7,040 bases of DNA from Paludibacter sp. (GCA_018054805.1 JAGPIU010000048.1:1-7040); one strand, 5' to 3'; shown: positions 1 to 6,509, numbered from the stretch's first letter. Made by a program: numbers and translations. The notes: generated from the letters alone by a model not told the origin.

Positions 1-1764
1 AAATGCTTTTTGAGGCACTTCCACATTACCAATCTGTTTCATACGCTTTTTACCTTTTTTCTGTTTTTCGAGCAGTTTACGTTTACGCGATATGTCACCA
101 CCGTAACATTTGGCAGTCACATCTTTACGAACAGCCTTAATCGTTTCGCGGGCAATAATCTTGGCACCAATAGCACCCTGTATCGCAATATCAAATTGCT
201 GGCGTGGAATCAGCTCTTTTAGTTTTTCGCACATTCTGCGTCCCAGCGGCACCGCATTATCCACATGTATCAGCGACGAAAGCGCATCCACAGGCTCACC
301 ATTCAGCAAAATATCAAGTTTTACAAGTTTCGAAGGGCGATAACCGTTCATGTGATAGTCGAACGAGGCATATCCTTTCGAAATACTTTTCAGACGGTCG
401 TAAAAATCGAATACAATTTCGCCCAGTGGCAAATCATAAATCAGCTCCATACGATTTCCCGAAATATAATCCTGTTTGATAAGTTCGCCGCGCTTGCCCA
501 GACAAAGAGTCATAATCTGACCAATATAATCGGTTCGTGTAATAATGGAGGCTCTGATATAAGGCTCCTCAATGCGGTCGATGCTTACAATATCGGGCAA
601 TCCCGAAGGATTATGCACTTCGAGCATTTCGTCTTTTTTGGTGTACACCTTGTACGAAACATTGGGCACAGTAGTGATCACACTCATATCGAATTCCCTG
701 TCGAGTCGCTCCTGAATAATTTCCATGTGAAGCATTCCGAGAAAACCGCAACGGAAACCAAAACCAAGTGCCACCGACGATTCGGCTTCGAAGGTAAGCG
801 ATGCATCGTTGAGTTGTAACTTTTCAATAGATGCCCGTAAGTCTTCAAAATCTTCGGTCTCAATTGGATAAACTCCGGCAAAAACCATAGGTTTCACCTC
901 TTCAAATCCGTCGATAGCCGATTCGCAGGGACGTTTTACATGCGTAATGGTGTCGCCCACTTTTACTTCTTTCGAAGTTTTTATTCCTGAAATTATATAT
1001 CCCACATCGCCGGCACTCAATGTTTGAGCAGGCGACATCTCCAGTTTCAGAACTCCGATTTCGTCGGCAAAATATTCTTTTTCGGTATTGACAAATTTTA
1101 CTAAGTCGCCCTTTTTAATAGTACCGTTTTCAATTTTAAAATAAGCAATAATACCACGGAATGAATTAAACACCGAGTCGAAAATCAAACATTGCAATGG
1201 TGCTTCGGGATCACCTTTAGGTGCAGGTACGCGTGTAACAATGGCTTCGAGGATTTCATTGATACCCATACCCGTTTTGCCACTTGCTCGCAAAACTTCT
1301 TCACGCTTACAACCCAGCAGTTCCACAATCTGATCTTCCACCTCATCGGGCATAGCGCTATCCATGTCCATTTTGTTCATCACCGGAATAATTTCCAAAT
1401 CGTGCTCAATGGCCATGTAAAGGTTCGAAATAGTCTGCGCCTGTATACCCTGAGTAGCATCCACAATCAGCAAAGCGCCCTCGCAGGCTGCAATGGAACG
1501 CGATACTTCGTACGAAAAATCGACGTGTCCCGGAGTGTCAATCAGGTTAAAAATATAGTCTTCGCCATTCAATCGATAATTCATTTGAATGGCATGGCTT
1601 TTAATGGTAATTCCACGCTCGCGCTCCAGGTCCATATTATCTAACACCTGAGCCTGCATCTCTTTCCCTGCCACAGTATTTGTATATTCCAGCAACCGAT
1701 CGGCCAGGGTACTTTTCCCATGATCGATGTGGGCAATAATGCAAAAATTGCGGATTCTCTTCAT
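1..1764 (-). CDS. lepA: Elongation factor 4 (LepA) GTPase, 3' end cut off by the window
   Basis: EF-4/LepA is a ribosome-associated translational GTPase linked to back-translocation and initiation quality under stress. I translated the minus strand from the ATG at 1764 through 588 uninterrupted codons to the window edge. The G-domain motifs are intact: P-loop AHIDHGKST at residues 11-19, RGITIK at 50-55, DTPGH at 76-80 with the catalytic His80, NKMD at 130-133, and a G5 motif reading SGK (161-163) where E. coli has SAK. The LepA-specific C-terminal signature begins [15 protein letters not shown] at about 554-568 and is followed by the basic stretch and [10 protein letters not shown]. The family is about 595-600 residues long, so only some 7-12 codons are missing. 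The start follows directly from alignment with the family N-terminus ([18 protein letters not shown]). A -7 promoter element lies 30 nt upstream, so the gene can be transcribed independently of the antiporter gene behind it. No frameshift was seen. Confidence 0.97.
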   Translation of the reverse strand, partial: MKRIRNFCIIAHIDHGKSTLADRLLEYTNTVAGKEMQAQVLDNMDLERERGITIKSHAIQMNYRLNGEDYIFNLIDTPGHVDFSYEVSRSIAACEGALLIVDATQGIQAQTISNLYMAIEHDLEIIPVMNKMDMDSAMPDEVEDQIVELLGCKREEVLRASGKTGMGINEILEAIVTRVPAPKGDPEAPLQCLIFDSVFNSFRGIIAYFKIENGTIKKGDLVKFVNTEKEYFADEIGVLKLEMSPAQTLSAGDVGYIISGIKTSKEVKVGDTITHVKRPCESAIDGFEEVKPMVFAGVYPIETEDFEDLRASIEKLQLNDASLTFEAESSVALGFGFRCGFLGMLHMEIIQERLDREFDMSVITTVPNVSYKVYTKKDEMLEVHNPSGLPDIVSIDRIEEPYIRASIITRTDYIGQIMTLCLGKRGELIKQDYISGNRMELIYDLPLGEIVFDFYDRLKSISKGYASFDYHMNGYRPSKLVKLDILLNGEPVDALSSLIHVDNAVPLGRRMCEKLKELIPRQQFDIAIQGAIGAKIIARETIKAVRKDVTAKCYGGDISRKRKLLEKQKKGKKRMKQIGNVEVPQKAF

Positions 1765-1793
1765 TCTTTAATTATATGGTTTATTTTGAGTTG

Positions 1794-1801
1794 CAAAAGT
1801 A
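1794..1801 (-). promoter_or_regulatory. Candidate -7 element for lepA
   Basis: The minus strand reads TACTTTTG, an exact match to the Bacteroidota -7 consensus TAnnTTTG, with its downstream end 29 nt before the lepA ATG. No TTTG sits at the usual -33 distance, so this is a half-supported promoter. The 92-nt gap between the antiporter stop and lepA has no convincing terminator hairpin, so read-through from the antiporter gene is also possible. Confidence 0.5.
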
Positions 1802-1856
1802 CGCAAAAAAAATGATTTTTTATGTGTGGGAGTTTTAGCCCTTTCGATGATCCTTT

Positions 1857-3353
1857 TTAATCTTCGGGCACTAAACCTAACTGACGGTAAGTTTCGCGCA
1901 TAGCCTCCTCGTTATCAGTAATTATCAGCAGAGAATCGCCCTCTTCGAGTTGCGTATTTCCTCGTGGAATAAAATACTTCCGGTTGCGTTTTACCATTAC
2001 CAACAGCGTTTGGTCAGGCATAGGCACATCCATTACACGACGGCCGTTTTTCAGCATTGTATCGTTCACCGTAATTTCGCACATGGCCGATTTTATTTCG
2101 TCTGAAAACTCCACATCAAACTCTTTCAGCTTTCGGGTCGGTGGCACAGGCAACGAAAGCCCCAGCCAGCGCGCCATCGACGAAACAGTTGTGCCCTGCA
2201 CTACAAGCGAAAGTATGGTAATGAAAAATACGATATTAAACATCATTTTGGCCTGAGGCACATCGCTGATCCAGGGATAAGTGGCAAAAATAATGGGCAC
2301 AGCACCACGCAATCCCACCCAGGAAGTAAATAAACGTGCTTTGAACGACATATTCTTAAAAGGCAACAGCGATAGCAACACCGACAAAGGACGTCCAATG
2401 AGAATCATGAAAATGCCCACCAGTAAACCAACACCAGCTATAGGCAGAAGTTCCGACGGATTTACCAGCAAACCAAGGGCAAGAAACATGAGAATCTGAA
2501 ATAGCCACGTAAGCCCATCGAAAAACCTGAGCGTACTTCGCTTATGCACAAACCTCTGATTACCTATCATTAAACCTCCCGCATACACAGCCAGATATCC
2601 ATTTCCACCAATAAAACTGGTAAAACCAAACAGAAAGAACATAACTGTCAGCAACAAAACCGAATAAAGCGCATCATTGTCGAGATTTATTTTATTAATA
2701 ATCCTTACTGCTAATTTCCCAAGCAAAAATCCACAAATAACACCCAGAAAAAGTTGTTTAAGAAACATAAACAACACCTCCCAACCACTCACATCAGGTG
2801 TTTGAATAAGTTGAATAAGGACTATGGTAAGCATAAAAGCCATCGGGTCGTTGCTACCACTTTCGAGCTCAAGCAATGGACGAAGATTCTCTTTCAGCGA
2901 AAGGCCTTTTGAACGCAGAATAGAAAAGACTGATGCCGAATCGGTTGACGACATAATACCGGCCAAAAGCAACGATTCAAGCAAAGTAAACGTTACCGAA
3001 TGCACCAAACTATTCGTAAGCCAATAAATAAACAAACCCGTAAACAATGCTGTGAGCAACACTCCCACTGTTGCCAAAACCAAACCTTTAACCGCCACCG
3101 GACGAATTTCGGAGAAACGGGTATCGAGCCCGCCCGAGAAAAGGATAATATTTAACGCTACAACCCCAATATATTGTGCAATATTGGGTGAACCAAATTC
3201 AATTCCGAGACCATCGCTTCCCGCACCGATTCCTATAAGTAAGAATAATAAAAGCGTAGGAACACCAAAACGATATCCCGTTTTCCCAACCAGGATACTA
3301 AAAAAAAGCAGAATGGAAGAAATAAGTATAAATAATTCGATAGATATTTGCAT
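1857..3353 (-). CDS. nhaP2: Potassium/proton antiporter, CPA1 family with RCK_C (TrkA_C) domain
   Basis: This inner-membrane cation/proton antiporter (NhaP2/CvrA type, normally exporting K+ in exchange for H+) has 498 residues. Residues 1-390 are strongly hydrophobic, with about 12-13 helices. CPA1 hallmarks are STDSASV at 136-142, with the Thr-Asp pair (137-138) of the unwound transport helix, then the ELESGSNDP block at 162-170, in which Asn168-Asp169 form the ND motif of electroneutral antiporters, and GLRGAVP at 347-353 with the conserved Arg349. Residues about 408-495 form a soluble TrkA_C/RCK_C domain (EITVNDTM, DQTLLVMVKR, EEGDSLLIITD), a likely ligand-sensing regulatory module. E. coli NhaP2 is about 578 residues and carries an additional C-terminal CorC/HlyC-like domain, which is absent here. 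The ATG at 3353 gives the expected short N-terminus before helix 1. Ion preference (K+ rather than Na+) is inferred from family only. The gene lies 92 nt upstream of lepA on the same strand. Confidence 0.9.
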   Translation of the reverse strand: MQISIELFILISSILLFFSILVGKTGYRFGVPTLLLFLLIGIGAGSDGLGIEFGSPNIAQYIGVVALNIILFSGGLDTRFSEIRPVAVKGLVLATVGVLLTALFTGLFIYWLTNSLVHSVTFTLLESLLLAGIMSSTDSASVFSILRSKGLSLKENLRPLLELESGSNDPMAFMLTIVLIQLIQTPDVSGWEVLFMFLKQLFLGVICGFLLGKLAVRIINKINLDNDALYSVLLLTVMFFLFGFTSFIGGNGYLAVYAGGLMIGNQRFVHKRSTLRFFDGLTWLFQILMFLALGLLVNPSELLPIAGVGLLVGIFMILIGRPLSVLLSLLPFKNMSFKARLFTSWVGLRGAVPIIFATYPWISDVPQAKMMFNIVFFITILSLVVQGTTVSSMARWLGLSLPVPPTRKLKEFDVEFSDEIKSAMCEITVNDTMLKNGRRVMDVPMPDQTLLVMVKRNRKYFIPRGNTQLEEGDSLLIITDNEEAMRETYRQLGLVPED

Positions 3354-3387
3354 TCTTATATATAAAAGACAAGTTATTGAGCTTTTA

Positions 3388-3419
3388 CAAAAATATGTAT
3401 TTCAATCGGATTCAGCACA
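3388..3419 (-). promoter_or_regulatory. Candidate promoter of the antiporter gene
   Basis: On the minus strand, TATTTTTG (3388-3395) matches TAnnTTTG exactly. Twenty nucleotides upstream of it is TGTG (3416-3419), a one-base variant of the TTTG -33 element. Transcription would start near 3381, leaving a leader of about 28 nt before the ATG at 3353. It is divergent from the tRNA promoter in the same 182-nt intergenic region. Confidence 0.5.
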
Positions 3420-3486
3420 TTAAAATCAAAAAAATAAACCTAAAAAAACAAGCATTAATTTTTTTCCACATTTTCTTCAAAAAGGC

Positions 3487-3517
3487 TTGCACAAAACAAA
3501 AACTTACTCTATCTTTG
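3487..3517 (+). promoter_or_regulatory. Promoter of tRNA-Phe
   Basis: A TTG core (3487-3489) is followed after 20 nt by TATCTTTG (3510-3517), an exact TAnnTTTG -7 element. The predicted start is near 3524, about 12 nt before the mature tRNA 5' end at 3536. Position, spacing and sequence all fit a Bacteroidota housekeeping promoter. Confidence 0.75.
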
Positions 3518-3535
3518 CACTCGCAAAACAAAAGC

Positions 3536-3608
3536 GGTACCATAGCTCAGTTGGTAGAGCAAAGGACTGAAAATCCTTGTGTCCCCGGTTCGATTCCTGG
3601 TGGTACCA
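3536..3608 (+). tRNA. tRNA-Phe (anticodon GAA)
   Basis: The 73-nt sequence folds into a complete cloverleaf. The acceptor stem GGTACCA pairs perfectly with TGGTACC, and the discriminator is A3608. The D stem is GCTC/GAGC. The anticodon stem AAGGA/TCCTT encloses the loop CTGAAAA, with GAA at 3569-3571, so it reads Phe codons. The T loop is TTCGATT. The T stem CCCGG/CCTGG contains a C:U mismatch at standard positions 51:63. The 3' CCA is not encoded (ACAC follows from A3608), so it must be added by the CCA-adding enzyme, as is common in this phylum. Confidence 0.97.
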
Positions 3609-3615
3609 CACAAAT

Positions 3616-3659
3616 AAACGCTAATAATCTTCAATACAGATTATTAGCGTTTTTGTTTT
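3616..3659 (+). terminator. Strong intrinsic terminator after tRNA-Phe, probably bidirectional
   Basis: A perfect 15-bp inverted repeat, AAACGCTAATAATCT (3616-3630) and its complement (3638-3652), has a 7-nt loop and runs into a T-rich tract (TTTTT G TTTT, 3650-3659). It lies 7 nt past the tRNA. Because the palindrome is perfect and the minus-strand exit reads TTTATTTG, it can also end the convergent TPR-HTH gene, which stops at 3690. Confidence 0.85.
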
Positions 3660-3666
3660 ATCTGTT

Positions 3667-3688
3667 TGCACAAAAATTGCACAAAAAA
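3667..3688. repeat. Two tandem copies of an 11-bp TGCACAAAAAW unit
   Basis: TGCACAAAAAT (3667-3677) is followed directly by TGCACAAAAAA (3678-3688), 10 of 11 bases identical. It sits between the tRNA terminator and the stop codon of the convergent gene. No integrase or copy of the tRNA 3' end is nearby, so a link to integration is only a guess and it may be a chance low-complexity repeat. Confidence 0.5.
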
Positions 3689-3689
3689 C

Positions 3690-5354
3690 TCACCTCGCCA
3701 AACTTCGGGCTACCCTTTCATGAATCCATGCCTCGAAGTCCACTGTCTTATCAAGCTTCAAACGCTCCTTAATCGTATTGCGCCGACGATACATCGTATT
3801 CTTATTCATTCCCAGAATTGAACAGGAATCAGTAATATCTATCTTCATAGAACTAAGTGCAATCACTATTTTATCGGCATTAGTTAGTGCCGGAAATTCA
3901 GCTGAAAGACTCGAAATAAGATTATTGCTAACCATATCTATCTCGTTGATATAATCAGTCCATTCTGATTCACGCAATACAGAATGAGACAAGACCTCAT
4001 CAAGAAATAATTTTGAGTCCGAGACGCCAAACCTGTATTTGGCATTCAGTTTACTCAAACGTAATGCTGCATCCATTCTCGACTGAATTTTGGCATGAAC
4101 CACAAGTCGTTTCCGCTCTAAACTTTCAAGCAGCCTTAACTTTTCTTCATGAAATTTGGTCTGCTCCTGCCTTCGTCTGAAAAATGTTATTAAAAACAGA
4201 ATAACAAGAATGAGGACAAAAATAATCAGCAGACCAAACCGTAAAACCATATTTTGATGCTTCATCCGCAGCGCAGCATTTTCCTTTTCTTTTTGCGACA
4301 AATCATACCCTTTGTCGATACGATATAGCTGATTTTTCTGCGCCTGGTCAAAGACTAATGATCTGTTGAAATCGTAGATTAAGAAAAGATCCATTGCATT
4401 TTTATAATCACCCGAAGCCATGTAGGCATAAGCCCCGGCCATATTCACTGCCATTTTACTGTATATATTAGCCGTATCCTGTTTTGAGAGTTGATAATAA
4501 TACATAGCTGAATCGGCTTGACCACAGCGTGCATAGGCATACGAAAGTTTATTGTGATAGTAGCTGTCGTTATTGAAATAGCGATACACCTCCAAAATAT
4601 CAGATTTCGCTTCGCTGAATCTGGTGGTGCGGTTCAGCAATGTGATTGCCTTGTAAAATTGCACATCATAATAATCCGAAGTGTCCTTTTCCTGAAACAG
4701 TATTTTTTTTGCTTTATCAAAATAAACAAGCGCACTATCCACCGGAAATCGTCCTAAATCATAAGCATTGGCAATTTCGCGATAGGCATAAGCTTCGTTT
4801 ACACGCTCATGAGCATGCCTGAAATAAATGACCGAAAGTTTTAGTCGTGACAAAGCCTTTTGATAAACCGCATCCAACGAATAATTATAACCTATATAAT
4901 AATTGGCAAGCCCGAGCAAATTATACTCATTAGTCTTAACAAGTGAGCTGATTGATTTTTTCAGATGAATCACACCCTGATCAATTTCACCGTTTTCGAG
5001 CAAAGCATGCCCGTACAAAAAATACGACAACCCCTCCTCACGCAACAATCCCGATCCATTATAGTACTCGAGGGCGTTTAATGCAGGCTCTATTCTTACG
5101 GCCGAATCCTCCGACAAAAAGAGAGCATAAGCCGTCAGCAGTTGATGCGCAGCCACATCAACAGGTCGCAGCGATTTTAGGCGGCTTAAACTATCGAGCC
5201 AAACAAAAGCTGAATCAAGATGATCAGGCATTACTTTTTCTATATGCAAGATGGATTCATTCGTACTTTTTCGCTTGGCACACGAGCCCAAACTCAACAT
5301 TAAAAAAAATAAGGCCAACCAAAAAATAAGTATTAGATATTTACGTAGTATCAT
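3690..5354 (-). CDS. Membrane-anchored TPR regulator with C-terminal helix-turn-helix
   Basis: I recognise the architecture (a Bacteroidota TPR/transmembrane/HTH one-component regulator) but not a named gene. With the ATG at 5354 the product is 554 residues. Residues 1-24 are a signal peptide ending in lipobox LGSC (Cys25). Residues about 90-325 are helical, Tyr/Ala-rich TPR-like repeats (for example ASGDYKNAMDLF). A hydrophobic helix lies at about 373-392, followed by the stop-transfer FRRRQ. A charged coiled coil follows at about 395-436, and the HTH at about 505-534 (ITDSCSILGMNKNTMYRRRN), resembling the LuxR/GerE-type recognition unit in this family. Inferred topology: TPR in the periplasm, HTH in the cytoplasm, so a periplasmic peptide or protein signal may control DNA binding. 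An in-frame TTG at 5381 would add 9 residues ahead of the hydrophobic core, but it overlaps the promoter's -7 element, so the ATG is preferred. The HTH target is unknown; autoregulation or control of the divergent small transcript is possible. Confidence 0.85.
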   Translation of the reverse strand: MILRKYLILIFWLALFFLMLSLGSCAKRKSTNESILHIEKVMPDHLDSAFVWLDSLSRLKSLRPVDVAAHQLLTAYALFLSEDSAVRIEPALNALEYYNGSGLLREEGLSYFLYGHALLENGEIDQGVIHLKKSISSLVKTNEYNLLGLANYYIGYNYSLDAVYQKALSRLKLSVIYFRHAHERVNEAYAYREIANAYDLGRFPVDSALVYFDKAKKILFQEKDTSDYYDVQFYKAITLLNRTTRFSEAKSDILEVYRYFNNDSYYHNKLSYAYARCGQADSAMYYYQLSKQDTANIYSKMAVNMAGAYAYMASGDYKNAMDLFLIYDFNRSLVFDQAQKNQLYRIDKGYDLSQKEKENAALRMKHQNMVLRFGLLIIFVLILVILFLITFFRRRQEQTKFHEEKLRLLESLERKRLVVHAKIQSRMDAALRLSKLNAKYRFGVSDSKLFLDEVLSHSVLRESEWTDYINEIDMVSNNLISSLSAEFPALTNADKIVIALSSMKIDITDSCSILGMNKNTMYRRRNTIKERLKLDKTVDFEAWIHERVARSLAR

Positions 5355-5378
5355 ACAGTCACGGCTCCATGTTTTAAC

Positions 5379-5411
5379 CAAAAATATCAGGGTAATTCAA
5401 TAGCTTACAAA
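5379..5411 (-). promoter_or_regulatory. Promoter of the TPR-HTH regulator gene
   Basis: On the minus strand, TTTG (5408-5411), a 21-nt spacer and TATTTTTG (5379-5386) match the Bacteroidota consensus at every fixed position. The predicted start, near 5372, lies downstream of the alternative TTG codon at 5381 and about 18 nt before the ATG at 5354. This decides the start codon. The -33 element lies inside one copy of an 11-bp repeat (see the repeat at 5402-5486). Confidence 0.65.
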
Positions 5412-5486
5412 CAAATTTATTTAGACACAAATTAAATCGTTAATTTACAGCACAATAAAACACACAACATATAACAGCTTACAAAC
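5402..5486. repeat. Direct repeat AGCTTACAAAC, two copies between divergent promoters
   Basis: Identical 11-mers lie at 5402-5412 and 5476-5486, 74 bp apart (about seven helical turns). The first contains the -33 element of the minus-strand regulator promoter. The second ends 6 nt before the -33 element of the plus-strand promoter. They could be binding sites for a regulator. Alternatively, since the 11-mer on the minus strand (GTTTGTAAGCT) contains TTTG, they may be remnants of a duplicated promoter. Confidence 0.55.
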
Positions 5487-5492
5487 GTTTTA

Positions 5493-5524
5493 TTTGACCG
5501 AACACACAAATTTGATTACTTTTG
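5493..5524 (+). promoter_or_regulatory. Full-consensus plus-strand promoter with no annotated gene
   Basis: TTTG (5493-5496), a 20-nt spacer and TACTTTTG (5517-5524) match the Bacteroidota consensus at every fixed base. It points away from the regulator gene, into a stretch with no conventional gene, and predicts a transcript starting near 5530. It is the best-scoring promoter by eye in the window. Confidence 0.65.
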
Positions 5525-5545
5525 AAACGTTCAGACACACTGAAA

Positions 5546-5623
5546 ATGACACAAATTTTCCACCTGCCAAATTGCGCAGACTACGGAACAAGATACAACC
5601 TGAAACGAGAATCTGTTTGCTAA
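5546..5623 (+). CDS. Possible 25-residue small ORF within the candidate transcript
   Basis: The ORF starts with ATG at 5546, about 16 nt after the predicted transcript start, and ends with TAA at 5621-5623. The peptide begins MTQIFHLPNCADYGTR and ends in Cys. It has two Cys (residues 10 and 25), a basic C-terminal half and no transmembrane segment or signal peptide. I recognise no family. The upstream sequence ACTGAAA is A-rich, acceptable for Bacteroidota, but the 5' hairpin sits right at the initiation region. An ORF of this size is expected by chance at a fair rate, so only its placement between promoter and terminator supports it. Confidence 0.2.
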   Translation: MTQIFHLPNCADYGTRYNLKRESVC

Positions 5624-5651
5624 ACCAATTTTGTGATATGTGAAGATGAAA

Positions 5652-5694
5652 AGTGCCTTTCAGAACAAATTCGTTCTGGAAGGCACTATTTTTT
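5652..5694. terminator. Terminator shared by the convergent small transcript and nuclease gene
   Basis: A 15-bp stem (AGTGCCTTTCAGAAC at 5652-5666 with 5673-5687) and a 6-nt loop are followed on the plus strand by A and six T residues (5689-5694). The only imperfect pair is T5660/G5679, a U:G wobble in plus-strand RNA but an A:C mismatch in minus-strand RNA. The T-tract is also longer on the plus side (T6 against T4). The hairpin therefore looks tuned to end a plus-strand transcript while also serving the nuclease, whose stop codon (5693-5695) overlaps the plus-strand T-tract. Confidence 0.8.
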
Positions 5695-6463
5695 AGCGGT
5701 AAATATCATTTAATAATACCGACAGATACAAACCACCACGGTAGAGCAACAAATCGAGGTCATCGCTAAACCGATACAGATAGTGATAATTATTTGTATT
5801 GCCGGCATCCCACGCATAGATATCGTTGCGTACACGATATGTTTCCCGCAATGATTTCAACATATCGTATGCAAGAAGTTTCTTTTTATCGGCCGAATAT
5901 TTATCCTCCACAAAGTCGGCATATTCTGTATATGACATTTTGCGGCTATCGGCAATCTGTCCATCCCATACCGAATGTATATTTGTGCTCCGGCCAAACC
6001 AATTCATTTTTACTCTGTTTCCGCCCAAATCATCGGCACGTCCCAAATGCATCGGCTGATGTAAATCACCCACAAAATGAATCAAAAATTTCAGTGCTTC
6101 GGCATCGTTTTTATCCTTCTTTAATCTGTCAATCATTACTCCGATGGCATAAAACAAATGCTCACCTTCCGCTTTGGGATTTGCAATAAGAGTTTTCATT
6201 TCGTCGTCGGTCATGCCATCCTTCAAATTCTGATAATGCCACTGATAACTGTATTTATAATTATCGTCACTGCGAATTTCATCGGCCCACGACGATTCGT
6301 ACACAATACCTTTCACCCCTAGCACTTTATCGGTTTGCTTACGGGCTTTTTTAGTCATGTTGCGATAAGCCACTTCCGAAATAATGCGGTGACCCACATT
6401 GTCGTACGCATAAGTCGATAGCGTTACAAAAAGAAGAAATAAAGAGATGATTTTTTTGAACAT
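5693..6463 (-). CDS. Secreted S1/P1-family zinc-dependent nuclease
   Basis: S1/P1 nucleases use three zinc ions to hydrolyse single-stranded DNA/RNA and 3'-nucleotides; bacterial members are exported and may recover phosphate and nucleosides. The 256-residue product begins with a signal peptide (Lys3-Lys4, hydrophobic core 5-15, probable cleavage after TYA at 17-19). All side-chain zinc ligands of the family are present: His25 (NVGHR), Asp61 (SWADE), His76 (WHYQNL), then His129, Asp133 and His139 in the block HFVGDLHQPMH, and His163 and Asp167 in NIHSVWD. The oddity is at the mature N-terminus. The family normally starts with Trp, whose backbone amine and carbonyl bind zinc; here that residue is Tyr20 (TAC). 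Because backbone atoms do the binding, activity may be kept. The length is normal for the bacterial family. The ATG at 6463 gives a good signal peptide. The gene starts 46 nt after the ald stop with no hairpin or clear promoter between, so cotranscription is likely. Confidence 0.92.
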   Translation of the reverse strand: MFKKIISLFLLFVTLSTYAYDNVGHRIISEVAYRNMTKKARKQTDKVLGVKGIVYESSWADEIRSDDNYKYSYQWHYQNLKDGMTDDEMKTLIANPKAEGEHLFYAIGVMIDRLKKDKNDAEALKFLIHFVGDLHQPMHLGRADDLGGNRVKMNWFGRSTNIHSVWDGQIADSRKMSYTEYADFVEDKYSADKKKLLAYDMLKSLRETYRVRNDIYAWDAGNTNNYHYLYRFSDDLDLLLYRGGLYLSVLLNDIYR

Positions 6464-6509
6464 ATACGTTTTTGTTTGAGAATACTATATTGATTTTTTA
6501 TTTATACTA

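Larger units (their letters stand above)
5530..5694 (+). ncRNA. Candidate small transcript of about 165 nt (sRNA or small-protein mRNA)
   Basis: Its limits are set by the promoter at 5493-5524 and the hairpin plus T-tract at 5652-5694. The predicted 5' end can fold into a small hairpin, TTCAG (5530-5534), loop ACACA, CTGAA (5540-5544), as many stable sRNAs do. CACAAA (5550-5555) could also pair with TTTGTG (5630-5635). It does not resemble tmRNA, SRP RNA, RNase P RNA or 6S RNA as far as I can judge. Its 3' end is antisense to the end of the nuclease mRNA because the two share a terminator. Inside it is a 25-codon ORF, so it may code rather than regulate. It is divergent from the TPR-HTH regulator gene, a common arrangement of a regulator and its target. 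There is no direct evidence of expression. Confidence 0.45.

Noticed and set aside
265..819. 184-codon open frame on the plus strand
   Set aside because: It is a shadow of the lepA C-terminal half, which is clearly conserved on the other strand.
1192..1644. 150-codon open frame on the plus strand
   Set aside because: It is antisense to the conserved G domain and domain 2 of lepA, whose frame is uninterrupted; the translation looks like no protein family.
3660..3669. Resemblance to a CTnDOT-type attachment core (GTANNTTTGC)
   Set aside because: Two of the eight fixed bases differ, and TTTGC also occurs as part of ordinary Bacteroidota -7 elements, so the match has little weight without an integrase or a second copy.
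3377..3772. 131-codon open frame on the plus strand
   Set aside because: It runs straight through the tRNA-Phe gene and its terminator and into the end of the TPR-HTH gene, so it cannot be a real coding sequence.
4952..5329. 125-codon open frame on the plus strand
   Set aside because: It is antisense to the signal-peptide and TPR region of the regulator; no promoter or family resemblance.
5355..5381. TTG start that would extend the regulator by 9 residues
   Set aside because: The codon overlaps the -7 element and lies upstream of the predicted transcript start; the ATG at 5354 gives a normal lipoprotein signal peptide.
6464..6509. Possible separate promoter or terminator between ald and the nuclease gene
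   Set aside because: The 46-nt AT-rich gap has no TAnnTTTG box and no inverted repeat; TAGTAT occurs twice as a direct, not inverted, repeat.
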